The notes under the pieces were generated by a model. That model saw nothing but the letters and a program-made list of their open reading frames with translations, was not told where the DNA came from and made no database searches. From the NCBI GenBank assembly GCA_964484515.1, contig CAZAGT010000044.1, positions 1-20,529 on the forward strand: a DNA stretch of 20,529 bases, read 5' to 3'. The DNA comes from CAZAGT01 sp964484515. Lineage in GTDB: Bacteria; Desulfobacterota; DSM-4660; Desulfatiglandales; HGW-15. Both the position numbers and the translations under genes were made by a program. Shown in pieces: positions 1 through 6,681 of the stretch; the first letter of the stretch is position 1; every line of letters begins with the position of its first letter.

Positions 1-97
1 CCCCAACGAGATGGTACTCTTCGGCCTTGAGCATCAGTTTTAGAAGTTTGATGTTCTTTTCTTCGTCATCGACGATCAGAACGGTTTCCTTGCCCAT
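1..97 (-). CDS. Response regulator receiver domain protein, N-terminal part (cut by window edge)
   Basis: Only the first 32 codons are inside the window. They read MGKETVLIVDDEEKNIKLLK and then a short helix and turn. The hydrophobic first strand followed by the acidic pair DD (residues 10-11) is the start of a CheY-like receiver (REC) fold. The ATG is supported by a GGAG about seven bases upstream. It is the last gene of a minus-strand signalling cluster, 31 bases after the small membrane protein, so it is a plausible phosphoryl acceptor for the Hpt protein next door. Its output domain, if any, lies outside the window. Confidence 0.8.
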   Translation of the reverse strand, partial: MGKETVLIVDDEEKNIKLLKLMLKAEEYHLVG

Positions 98-128
98 AGA
101 TCAACTCCGACCGGGAGGCACGCCGGCG

Positions 129-437
129 CTAGGTCTTTAACCACGGCGCCATCGTACACTCTTGTAGATAATGCGCGCTTCCAGCCTCCCCTGTCTCCAA
201 GTTGAATTCCGGCACTCTCTGAACAGGCGCTTCCAGGCTGTATCTCGGGCTATCGGCGTCGCCCCGGGCTCCGCCGGCCCAGGCAATGGCCATTGCCCAG
301 GAGCACATCAGAATAACGAGTACCGCTAGCGCCAACCTGACCAGAAGCAGGACGGTCGTGCGCGTGCGTCTCTCTCGTCCGATACCGCCGCTCTCCGTAG
401 CCGCCCCACCATTTTCACTTCTTCCTACGCTTCTCAT
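129..437 (-). CDS. Small single-pass membrane protein of unknown function
   Basis: 102 residues that I do not recognise as a family. A basic patch (RERRTR, about residues 21-26) precedes one strongly hydrophobic segment at about 28-55, predicting a cytoplasmic N-terminus and an outside C-terminus of roughly 45 residues. That tail contains one Cys, in LQECTMAPW. The hydrophobic segment could also be read as a late signal anchor. Its ATG overlaps the TGA of the upstream Hpt gene by four bases (ATGA), which argues for translational coupling and for being a real gene. A purine-rich GGAGG sits just before the start. Being between a phosphotransfer protein and a receiver protein suggests a role in the same signalling unit, but this is inference from position only. 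Confidence 0.6.
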   Translation of the reverse strand: MRSVGRSENGGAATESGGIGRERRTRTTVLLLVRLALAVLVILMCSWAMAIAWAGGARGDADSPRYSLEAPVQRVPEFNLETGEAGSAHYLQECTMAPWLKT

Positions 438-775
438 GCCCCTCCAATCCTCTCCCGCTGCTTGAGATCATCGGCGATCTCTCGCAACCTTTCGTCAATA
501 AGACTGATCGCCGCTCCTGCACTAACCAGCATCTCCTCACGCGCGTTCAACTCGACACCCTTCGCAGCCTCTGCTATCTCCGCAAAACCCAGATTGCTGG
601 ATGCACCCGTTATGGAGTGTGCGGCGGCGGCAACACCGGGGAAGTGTTTCGTCTCAAGGGCCCTCCGCAGTTTTTCTAGGTCCTGTCGTCCCGTGGTGAC
701 AAAAAGACCCAGCAATTCGAGAAACTCATCGTATCCAAGGCCGAGGCCCTCCGCCATCCTTTTGAAATCCATCAC
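434..775 (-). CDS. Stand-alone histidine phosphotransfer (Hpt) domain protein
   Basis: 113 residues, the size of a single Hpt four-helix bundle. The signature is AAAAHSITGASSNLGF, with the candidate phospho-accepting His at residue 53 and the NLG turn after it. Hpt proteins relay phosphate between receiver domains in multistep phosphorelays in the cytoplasm. The usual motif is HxLKG, and here the Lys is replaced by Thr (HSITG), which is unusual but leaves the His intact. GTG is taken as start because AGGAG lies nine bases before it; an ATG follows at once. The gene lies 75 bases after the HDOD gene and overlaps the small membrane protein gene by four bases. Likely partners are the kinase encoded at 1718-3277 and the receiver protein at the window edge. 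Confidence 0.85.
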   Translation of the reverse strand: MMDFKRMAEGLGLGYDEFLELLGLFVTTGRQDLEKLRRALETKHFPGVAAAAHSITGASSNLGFAEIAEAAKGVELNAREEMLVSAGAAISLIDERLREIADDLKQRERIGGA

Positions 776-850
776 CTCGATCCGCTCCTCTCACCTTGCA
801 CTCACTTCTGAGCAGGTCCTCTTGATCCTCCGCTATGTCCTGAGGATTTC

Positions 851-1702
851 TCAGGTCCATTCCGATTCGTAAATCTCTTTTGCCCTCTCGATCTCCACCG
901 GCAGATCTTTTGCCAACTCCTTGTACGCCTCGAGGTTATCTCGAATATGTTCGTTTAAGCGCGGGGATATGTATCCTTTCATCCCTCTAAGAGGCATCAT
1001 GTCCAGTCGAGCGGCGAAATATTCGGCCACTTGGATCATGCCGGCAAGATCCGAGGGCGAGATCTTGCTCACCTCTTTATGGTGATTCTTTATGCCCTCT
1101 TGAACTTTCGGAGGCAGCTTCCATTCCGTCGCCAACCCGTATCCGACGGCGCAATGATCCGTGCCGATGGTCTCTCGCTCGTACTCGGTGATTTGCTTCT
1201 CCCCCGGCTCGTAGGCTTGGCAGGTCTCGAGAAATAGGTCTTTGGCAACCTGATCCTCAACAATGAGCCCGATATCATGCAGAATGCCGCACAGGAAGGC
1301 GTCCTCACCTTTCGCTTTGAACATCCGCTCGGAGATCATCTGGCTACAAATGCCGACCGCCGCACTATGGAGCCACAACGTCGTCCTTGAAAAGATCTCC
1401 CCTTCCTGGCTGTTCTTGAAGACATCTTTCAGGGTCTCAATCACAATGGTGTTACGCAGATTCTTGATGCCGATAAAAACGAGCGCCCGGGCGACGCTGT
1501 CGACCTTCTCCTGCAGTCCGTAATAGGAACTGTTTGCTAAGCGTAAGATGCGAAGAACCAGGGTTGGATCCATCCTGATGACATTCTCGATCTCCTTCAG
1601 GCTGCTGTTCTCATCTGCCACAAGCTTTGACAAACGAATCGCCGTTTGGGGCAGGGTTTTCATCTTGGTAAATCTCTTCAGGAGACCCTGAGCAGATGGC
1701 AC
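851..1702 (-). CDS. HDOD domain signalling protein
   Basis: 283 residues, almost entirely one HDOD domain (a relative of the HD hydrolase fold used in bacterial signalling). Visible hallmarks are LPQTAIRLSKLVAD (17-30), the DPTLVLRILRLANSSYYG block (45-62) and the helix RALVFIGIKNLRNTI (72-86). His 112, the HD pair at 142-143 in ILHDIG, and a late DHCAVGYGLATEWKLP...NHH stretch retain several positions of an HD metal site. HDOD proteins are generally regarded as regulatory rather than enzymatic. It starts at GTG with AGGAG nine bases upstream. The start lies only 15 bases after the kinase stop, so the two are almost certainly cotranscribed. No output domain is fused, so it probably acts by protein contact. 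Confidence 0.88.
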   Translation of the reverse strand: MPSAQGLLKRFTKMKTLPQTAIRLSKLVADENSSLKEIENVIRMDPTLVLRILRLANSSYYGLQEKVDSVARALVFIGIKNLRNTIVIETLKDVFKNSQEGEIFSRTTLWLHSAAVGICSQMISERMFKAKGEDAFLCGILHDIGLIVEDQVAKDLFLETCQAYEPGEKQITEYERETIGTDHCAVGYGLATEWKLPPKVQEGIKNHHKEVSKISPSDLAGMIQVAEYFAARLDMMPLRGMKGYISPRLNEHIRDNLEAYKELAKDLPVEIERAKEIYESEWT

Positions 1703-1717
1703 GATCCTAGACTCCTA

Positions 1718-3277
1718 TCATGACCGACTTGGCCCGGCTTGGTCGTTCGGATCCTGGCCGAAACGTATTGCCGGAAGGTAGATCCTGAATGTGGTACCCT
1801 TGCCCGTCTCCGACTCCACGTCGATATAGCCCCCGTGGCCCTTCACGATTCCGTAAACCGAGGCCAGACCTAGCCCGGTGCCGCGACCCATCTCCTTGGT
1901 CGTGAAAAACGGCTCAAACACTCTCTCCAACGTATTCTGATCCATGCCAATTCCATTATCCCGCACCATCAAGAGGACATACTCCCCCGGCTTCGGGTCG
2001 TACTCCTTACCCTTCATCTCTTCATGGGTCACATTGGCCGTGGTTACCTCGATTTCGCCCTCATCCGGCAAGGCATCACAGGCATTCGCATGGAGATTGA
2101 TGAGAATCTGCTCGACCTGTCTTTGATCGGCCTCGATGAGTGCCAAATTCTCAGCAAGTCCCCGCGACACGGTAATCATGTCGCTTTCTCCTTCAAGCCT
2201 ATCTAACGTCTCGGTCACGAGGTCATTGAGGTTAAAGGGGCGCACCTCATACCTCCCTTTGCGGGCGTAACCGAGGAGTTGATTGGTTAGTCGGGACCCA
2301 CAACGAATGTGTTCCTGAACGGCCTTTAATCGTTTGTAGTGCGCATGAGCGGCATCCGTCTCGAGAAGCATGAGGGAGACGTTTCCTTGGATAGCCATGA
2401 GAAGGTTGTTGAAGTCGTGGGCTATTCCACCTGCCAGGGTCCCGATGGCCTGCATTTTCTGCGCCTCTTGAAGCTTAGCCTGCAGCTTAGTCCGTTCGCT
2501 GACATCCTTAAATATGATGACGGCCTTATGGGGTTGAGACGCCAGGGGCGAGACCTTGAGTGCAAAGTGCCTCCCGTTGCGACTAACGGGTGACTCTTCG
2601 GGTATCTCCCGTGGGCCGTCACCCAGGGTGCCGAGCAACTTTTCGATCCGAGTGCGATCCCTGCCGTTGAAGAGCCCGACAAAGTCGGAGGTCAAGAGCT
2701 TTTCCTCCGGCATACCCAAGAGGGAAAGGCACGAAGGATTGGCATAGACGATCTTCAATTCAGGTGAAATCTCAAGGATCCCTTCTGACATGCCATTCAA
2801 AATGACTTCAAAATGGCGCTTACTTGAAAGTAGCTCCTTGGTGATCTCCCGCGCCGTAACGTGTTCGATACCAAGGATCTCCCCCGATGGCCTTGAGGCC
2901 AGGCCTTTCATATCAAACTGGCCGATGACCTGAATGACGTGCTCGGCCATCTTATTGAACGGGCCCTTTGCGATACAGGCGTTGGCGCCGAAATCGGCGA
3001 CATCCAACTTCTCCTCCGCTGCAATGGCGGAAAGGATGACGATGTAAATGTCCTTGAGGTGCGGACGCTTGCGCATGATCCGGCAAAGCCTTTTCCCACT
3101 GATATTGGGCATAATCAGATCCACAAAGACGATGTCCGGCACAAAGGTCTTCATGGCTTCAAGGGCGGAAAGACCGTCCTTTGCGGTTAAGACGTGATGT
3201 CCTTGCTTCTCGAGCAGGTTACTCAGGAACTGCAGGATGAGAGGGTGGTTGTCCACCACCATGATCTTTTTGCTCAT
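1718..3277 (-). CDS. Hybrid signalling protein: receiver-PAS-histidine kinase
   Basis: 519 residues with no membrane segment, hence cytoplasmic. Order of domains: receiver at about 1-120 (D53 in FVDLIMP as phospho-acceptor, S83 and K104 at the usual switch positions); PAS at about 152-262 (NGMSEGILEISPELKIVYANPS); HisKA with H287 in GGIAHDFNNLL; HATPase with N box LINLHANACDAL (392-403), G1 DNGIGMD (440-446) and G2 GTGLGLASVYG (467-477). The AHDFNNLL form marks the HPK4-like kinases. The normal second acidic residue of the receiver pair is Asn (VVDNHP), which may weaken Mg binding. It is the first gene of the cluster; AAGG sits nine bases before ATG. A receiver placed before the kinase suggests that phosphate input from elsewhere tunes kinase activity, possibly through the Hpt protein. 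Confidence 0.93.
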   Translation of the reverse strand: MSKKIMVVDNHPLILQFLSNLLEKQGHHVLTAKDGLSALEAMKTFVPDIVFVDLIMPNISGKRLCRIMRKRPHLKDIYIVILSAIAAEEKLDVADFGANACIAKGPFNKMAEHVIQVIGQFDMKGLASRPSGEILGIEHVTAREITKELLSSKRHFEVILNGMSEGILEISPELKIVYANPSCLSLLGMPEEKLLTSDFVGLFNGRDRTRIEKLLGTLGDGPREIPEESPVSRNGRHFALKVSPLASQPHKAVIIFKDVSERTKLQAKLQEAQKMQAIGTLAGGIAHDFNNLLMAIQGNVSLMLLETDAAHAHYKRLKAVQEHIRCGSRLTNQLLGYARKGRYEVRPFNLNDLVTETLDRLEGESDMITVSRGLAENLALIEADQRQVEQILINLHANACDALPDEGEIEVTTANVTHEEMKGKEYDPKPGEYVLLMVRDNGIGMDQNTLERVFEPFFTTKEMGRGTGLGLASVYGIVKGHGGYIDVESETGKGTTFRIYLPAIRFGQDPNDQAGPSRS

Positions 3278-3318
3278 TGCGCCAGACCTTCAGGGATCAC
3301 CCATCGCCTTTGTTCACG

Positions 3319-3348
3319 GGCTGCCCCGCCTCTTGCCGCGGGGCAGCC
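3319..3348. repeat. Perfect 10-bp inverted repeat in the kinase leader
   Basis: GGCTGCCCCG at 3319-3328 is exactly complementary to CGGGGCAGCC at 3339-3348, with a 10-base loop. There is no T tract on either strand, so it is not a typical Rho-independent terminator. If the promoter at 3485-3501 is used, the hairpin lies in the 5' untranslated RNA, about 40 bases before the kinase start. It could affect RNA stability or translation, or serve as a protein-binding palindrome. Confidence 0.6.
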
Positions 3349-3484
3349 ACGTTGATCGAACGGGAAACTTCATGGAGTGAATACTCGAATTGGACATTTT
3401 GAGATTCTTCGACGCATATTCGCCTCGTCATGGCGGGGCGGTAAGGTATCAAAGACCTCATTTTATGGAGTTTCATACGAGGGG

Positions 3485-3501
3485 ATGCTATATTTGTGCC
3501 A
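3485..3501 (-). promoter_or_regulatory. Sigma-54-like promoter (-24/-12) for the kinase cluster
   Basis: Read on the minus strand the site is TGGCACAAATATAGCAT. The GG and GC doublets are exactly 12 bases apart, as required for RpoN promoters, and TGGCAC is a full match to the -24 element. The -12 element is TAGCA rather than TTGCA. It would start transcription near 3475, giving a leader of roughly 200 bases before the kinase. No enhancer site was identified. Confidence 0.4.
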
Positions 3502-3563
3502 CGCATGGATAAAGGGGGCGAGATTTCGTGATTTTGACTGACTATTTATGACCCCTTCGCCTC

Positions 3564-3580
3564 TTGGCACCCAATCAGCT
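3564..3580 (+). promoter_or_regulatory. Possible sigma-54-like site facing the aminotransferase gene
   Basis: TTGGCACCCAATCAGCT keeps a full -24 element and the 12-base GG-to-GC spacing, but has CAGC in place of TTGC. It is weaker than the divergent site at 3485-3501 and lies about 190 bases before the gene. Confidence 0.22.
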
Positions 3581-3597
3581 TTTCCAGGGCCACGTGA

Positions 3598-3625
3598 GCG
3601 ACACCCTCGGGCATCGTTCTATAAG
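3598..3625 (+). promoter_or_regulatory. Possible sigma-70-type promoter for the aminotransferase-nadE pair
   Basis: GCGACA, a 16-base spacer and TATAAG give four of six and five of six matches to the -35 and -10 boxes. The predicted leader would be about 140 bases. It is a weak statistical call. Confidence 0.25.
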
Positions 3626-3771
3626 ATACTCGGATTTCGACCTTGATATATTCGTTCTGTTGCGTTAATCCACAATCCACCGACCGACGCACCGACTCAG
3701 GAAACGCGAACGAAAGCGGAGGGAAACGTGCGCCGAGAAATCCGCGGTGAGAGATTGGGGGAGGAGGAGAG

Positions 3772-4974
3772 ATGCCCGGTTATGAGGTGATCGGAGAAGA
3801 GGAACGGAGAGAGATCCTCGACGTGCTTTCACGAAAGGTTCTTTTCCGCTATGAATTCGACAGTCAGCGAGAAGGCATTTACAAGGTCGCTGAGTTTGAA
3901 GAAAAATTTGCCGCGTACTGCGGCGTTAAATATGCCCTTGCCGTCTCATCAGGCACGGCCGCGCTGCGGGTGGCTCTCGCGGCGGTGGGAATCGGCCCGG
4001 GTGACGAGGTGGTCACGCAGGGATTCACCTTCGTGGCCACCTGGGAATCGATCCTGGATGCCGGAGCGATCCCCGTATTTGCTGAAGTGGACGATACCCT
4101 ATGTCTCGACCCGGATGATCTCGCAGCCAAGATCTCGCCACGCACCAAGGCGATCGTACCGGTCCATATGTGCGGATCTCATGCCCGCATCGAAAGGATC
4201 AAGGCTAAGGCCGCTGAATTCCACCAGCCGGTCATTGAAGATACGGCTCAGTCCTGTGGCGGGACGGTCGACGGAAAGGCACTCGGCTCCTTCGGCGCGA
4301 TGGGCACCTTCTCCTTTGATTCAGTGAAGACCATGACCACCGGCGAGGGAGGCATGATCATTACGGACGACGAGCGGCTCTATACACGGGCCTCAGAGTA
4401 TCATGATCACGGCCATGATCACGATCCCCGGGTGGCGAGAGGACTTGAGAAGCGGAGTTTTTTCGGCTGTAACTTCCGCATGATGGAGCTTCAGGGCGCC
4501 CTGGGCCTAGCTCAATTGGAGAAACTGGACGAGAAGATCCTTCGCCGCCAGCGAGAAAACAAAGGCGTAATCAAAGAGGCCCTTTCGCAATATGAAGAGA
4601 TCACCTTTCGCAACATTCCCGACCCCACCGGCGACACAGCCACGTTCCTCGTCTTTTTTCTCCCCACGGCCGAGCAAGCCAGACAGTTCAAAGAAGACAT
4701 GGCCTCCGACGGAGCCAACGTCATCTATTGGTATGAGAATACATGGCACTTCTACGAAAGATGGGAGCATCTGTTAAACGGGAAGAGTGCCCTTCCGACC
4801 GGTTATCCCTTCCGGCATGCGGACGGCCAACCGAGGTGCAGCTTTCCATCGTCAATCCTGCCCAGGACGGCAGAATTGCTCTCGCGGGCCTTGACCATAC
4901 CGATCAACATTGAAATGGAAGACCAGATTCCCGTGATCCTGAAGGCTGCTGAAAAGGCCGCCCGTGCCCTCTAG
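3772..4974 (+). CDS. DegT/DnrJ/EryC1/StrS-family PLP aminotransferase, KdnA-like
   Basis: 400 residues, full length for this fold-type I family. SSGTAALRVAL (59-69) forms the phosphate-binding region, EDTAQSCGG (156-164) carries the Asp that contacts the PLP pyridine nitrogen, and K186 in FSFDSVKTMTTGEGG is the Schiff-base lysine. The N-terminus MPGYEVIGEEE, the HDHGHDHDP stretch at 211-219, and late NIPDPTGDTATF and WYENTWHFYERWEHL segments resemble, from memory, KdnA. KdnA aminates the 8-keto form of Kdo to make 8-amino-Kdo for lipopolysaccharide. The partner dehydrogenase KdnB is not in the window, so the substrate could be another keto-sugar. A very strong purine-rich GGGGGAGGAGGA precedes the ATG. 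nadE follows after 51 bases and may be cotranscribed. Confidence 0.88.
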   Translation: MPGYEVIGEEERREILDVLSRKVLFRYEFDSQREGIYKVAEFEEKFAAYCGVKYALAVSSGTAALRVALAAVGIGPGDEVVTQGFTFVATWESILDAGAIPVFAEVDDTLCLDPDDLAAKISPRTKAIVPVHMCGSHARIERIKAKAAEFHQPVIEDTAQSCGGTVDGKALGSFGAMGTFSFDSVKTMTTGEGGMIITDDERLYTRASEYHDHGHDHDPRVARGLEKRSFFGCNFRMMELQGALGLAQLEKLDEKILRRQRENKGVIKEALSQYEEITFRNIPDPTGDTATFLVFFLPTAEQARQFKEDMASDGANVIYWYENTWHFYERWEHLLNGKSALPTGYPFRHADGQPRCSFPSSILPRTAELLSRALTIPINIEMEDQIPVILKAAEKAARAL

Positions 4975-5025
4975 GGAATAAAATTTCCGTGCGCCGCTCC
5001 CTGGATCTCAGATGAAACTTTAGCC

Positions 5026-6666
5026 ATGAAGATAGCGATCTGTCAGATCAATCCCGTCATCGGCGATTTTGACTACAACACGGCTATCATGAAGACGGCC
5101 GTCGAGCAGGCTAGGGGACAGGGGTGTTCCCTGGCAATCTTTCCTGAAATGTCTCTGCTGGGCTACCCGCCCAAAGATCTGCTTGAGAAGCCCGCATTTG
5201 TTGCCGAGAATCTGCGTCGACTGAATCACGTTGCATCCCAATTTGACGGTATCAGCGTCGTCTCTGGATACGTTGAAAGAAACCCGAGCGAAAAGGGGAA
5301 ACCGCTCTTGAACGCCGTTGCCCTGATGAGCGGCGGGCGGGTCGTTGCAAAAGGCGGTAAGAAGCTGTTGCCGAGCTACGACGTCTTTGACGAAACGCGC
5401 TACTTCGAACCCGCCTCCGACAGCCTGCTCTTTGAAATGGAGGGAAAAAGGCTTGGTGTGACGATTTGCGAGGATATTTGGAATGTGGTGGAGATCAAAG
5501 GCCTTCCCAGGTATGCGACGGACCCGGTGGCCGATCTGAACCATCGCGGCATCGATATCCTGCTCAGCATATCAGCCAGCCCGTACACCCTGGGCAAGCG
5601 ATCGTTGCGCCTGACCATGCTCAAAAACCTCGCCATAGATTATCAAATACCGACCCTGTACTGTAATCAAGTCGGCGGGAACGACGACCTCCTCTTTGAT
5701 GGCTCCAGCATGGTCCTTGATCAGGAGGGAAAACTGGTCCGCCTGGGTAAGGAATTCGAACCCGACCTGATCGTGTGGGATAGCGAGGCGCAGTATGCTC
5801 CGATCACGAACCCGTGGCCTGAACAGGAAGCCTCAATCCTGAAAGGGTTAGTGATGGGAACACGCGATTATACCTCTAAGTGCGGCTTTAGAGAGGCACT
5901 TGTCGGTTTGAGCGGTGGTATTGACTCCTCCTTGGTGGCCGCCATCGCGCAGCAGGCCCTGGGCTCGCAAAACGTGACCGGGGTCAGCATGCCCTCCCGG
6001 TACACATCCGAGATGAGCAAAGAGGACGCCAGACGGCTGGCGGATAATCTGGGGATTCATTTCATGGAAATACCGATCGATGATACCTTCGAGAGCTTCA
6101 AACGATCCCTGGCCCCTGCATTCAAAGGCCTGAAAGAGGACGAAACCGAGGAGAACCTGCAGGCCCGTATTCGCGGCAATCTCCTGATGGCCCTCTCGAA
6201 CAAGTTCAACGCCCTCCTCCTGAGCACAGGCAACAAATCCGAAATCGCGATGGGCTACTGTACGCTTTACGGTGACATGAACGGAGGCCTGGCGGTGATA
6301 TCGGATATCCCCAAGACGCTCTGCTATCGCCTGGCAAGGTGTCTCAACAAGGACAAAGAGCTTATTCCGGAACGAGTCCTTACACGACCTCCTTCGGCCG
6401 AGCTGCGTCCCGATCAGACGGACCAGGACACGTTACCCCCCTACGAGGTACTCGATCGGATTCTGGAGGCGGCCGTGGAGAAGAACCTGAGCTATGATGA
6501 CATCGTTGGCCTTGGGTATGACCCGGAGATCGTCAGCGATGTGCTCCGGCGGCTGGTCTTCAACGAATATAAGCGGCGCCAGGCGCCGCCCGGGTTGAAG
6601 ATTACGTCTAAGGCCTTCGGCTACGGCCGCCGTTATCCGATCGCTCGAGGAAAGAATGCCTATTAA
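5026..6666 (+). CDS. nadE: Glutamine-dependent NAD+ synthetase
   Basis: 546 residues, the two-domain form. It makes NAD+ from deamido-NAD+ with ATP, using ammonia released from glutamine. The N-terminal nitrilase-type amidase has the triad E41 (FPEMSLLGYPP), K112 (GGKKLLPSYDVFDE) and C148 (GVTICEDIW). The synthetase domain begins near 285 with the ATP-pyrophosphatase P-loop LSGGIDSS (295-302). STGNKSEIAMGYCTLYGDMNGG, later in that domain, is the usual substrate-binding segment, and the C-terminus GRRYPIARG is typical. The ATG lacks a good ribosome-binding site, but no better in-frame start fits the nitrilase N-terminus MKIAICQINP. It ends 15 bases from the convergent ilvC stop, with no evident terminator between them. 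Confidence 0.96.
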   Translation: MKIAICQINPVIGDFDYNTAIMKTAVEQARGQGCSLAIFPEMSLLGYPPKDLLEKPAFVAENLRRLNHVASQFDGISVVSGYVERNPSEKGKPLLNAVALMSGGRVVAKGGKKLLPSYDVFDETRYFEPASDSLLFEMEGKRLGVTICEDIWNVVEIKGLPRYATDPVADLNHRGIDILLSISASPYTLGKRSLRLTMLKNLAIDYQIPTLYCNQVGGNDDLLFDGSSMVLDQEGKLVRLGKEFEPDLIVWDSEAQYAPITNPWPEQEASILKGLVMGTRDYTSKCGFREALVGLSGGIDSSLVAAIAQQALGSQNVTGVSMPSRYTSEMSKEDARRLADNLGIHFMEIPIDDTFESFKRSLAPAFKGLKEDETEENLQARIRGNLLMALSNKFNALLLSTGNKSEIAMGYCTLYGDMNGGLAVISDIPKTLCYRLARCLNKDKELIPERVLTRPPSAELRPDQTDQDTLPPYEVLDRILEAAVEKNLSYDDIVGLGYDPEIVSDVLRRLVFNEYKRRQAPPGLKITSKAFGYGRRYPIARGKNAY

Positions 6667-6681
6667 CCCTAATCCTCACTC

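Larger units (their letters stand above)
3278..3771. other. 494-base divergent intergenic region
   Basis: Separates the minus-strand kinase cluster from the plus-strand aminotransferase gene. It holds the hairpin and promoter candidates listed separately. A 69-codon open frame at 3297-3506 on the minus strand has no convincing start signal or domain and is not called a gene. Confidence 0.7.

Noticed and set aside
462..872. 136-codon plus-strand frame
   Set aside because: Antisense shadow of the Hpt and HDOD genes, Ser/Arg-rich, no family.
3297..3506. 69-codon minus-strand frame upstream of the kinase
   Set aside because: No domain and no start signal, and it covers the hairpin and promoter candidate. 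Its composition is not coding-like.
3851..4327. 158-codon plus-strand frame
   Set aside because: Out-of-frame shadow of the aminotransferase, which has its complete motif set in the other frame.
5020..5544. 174-codon minus-strand frame
   Set aside because: Antisense shadow of nadE; no motifs.
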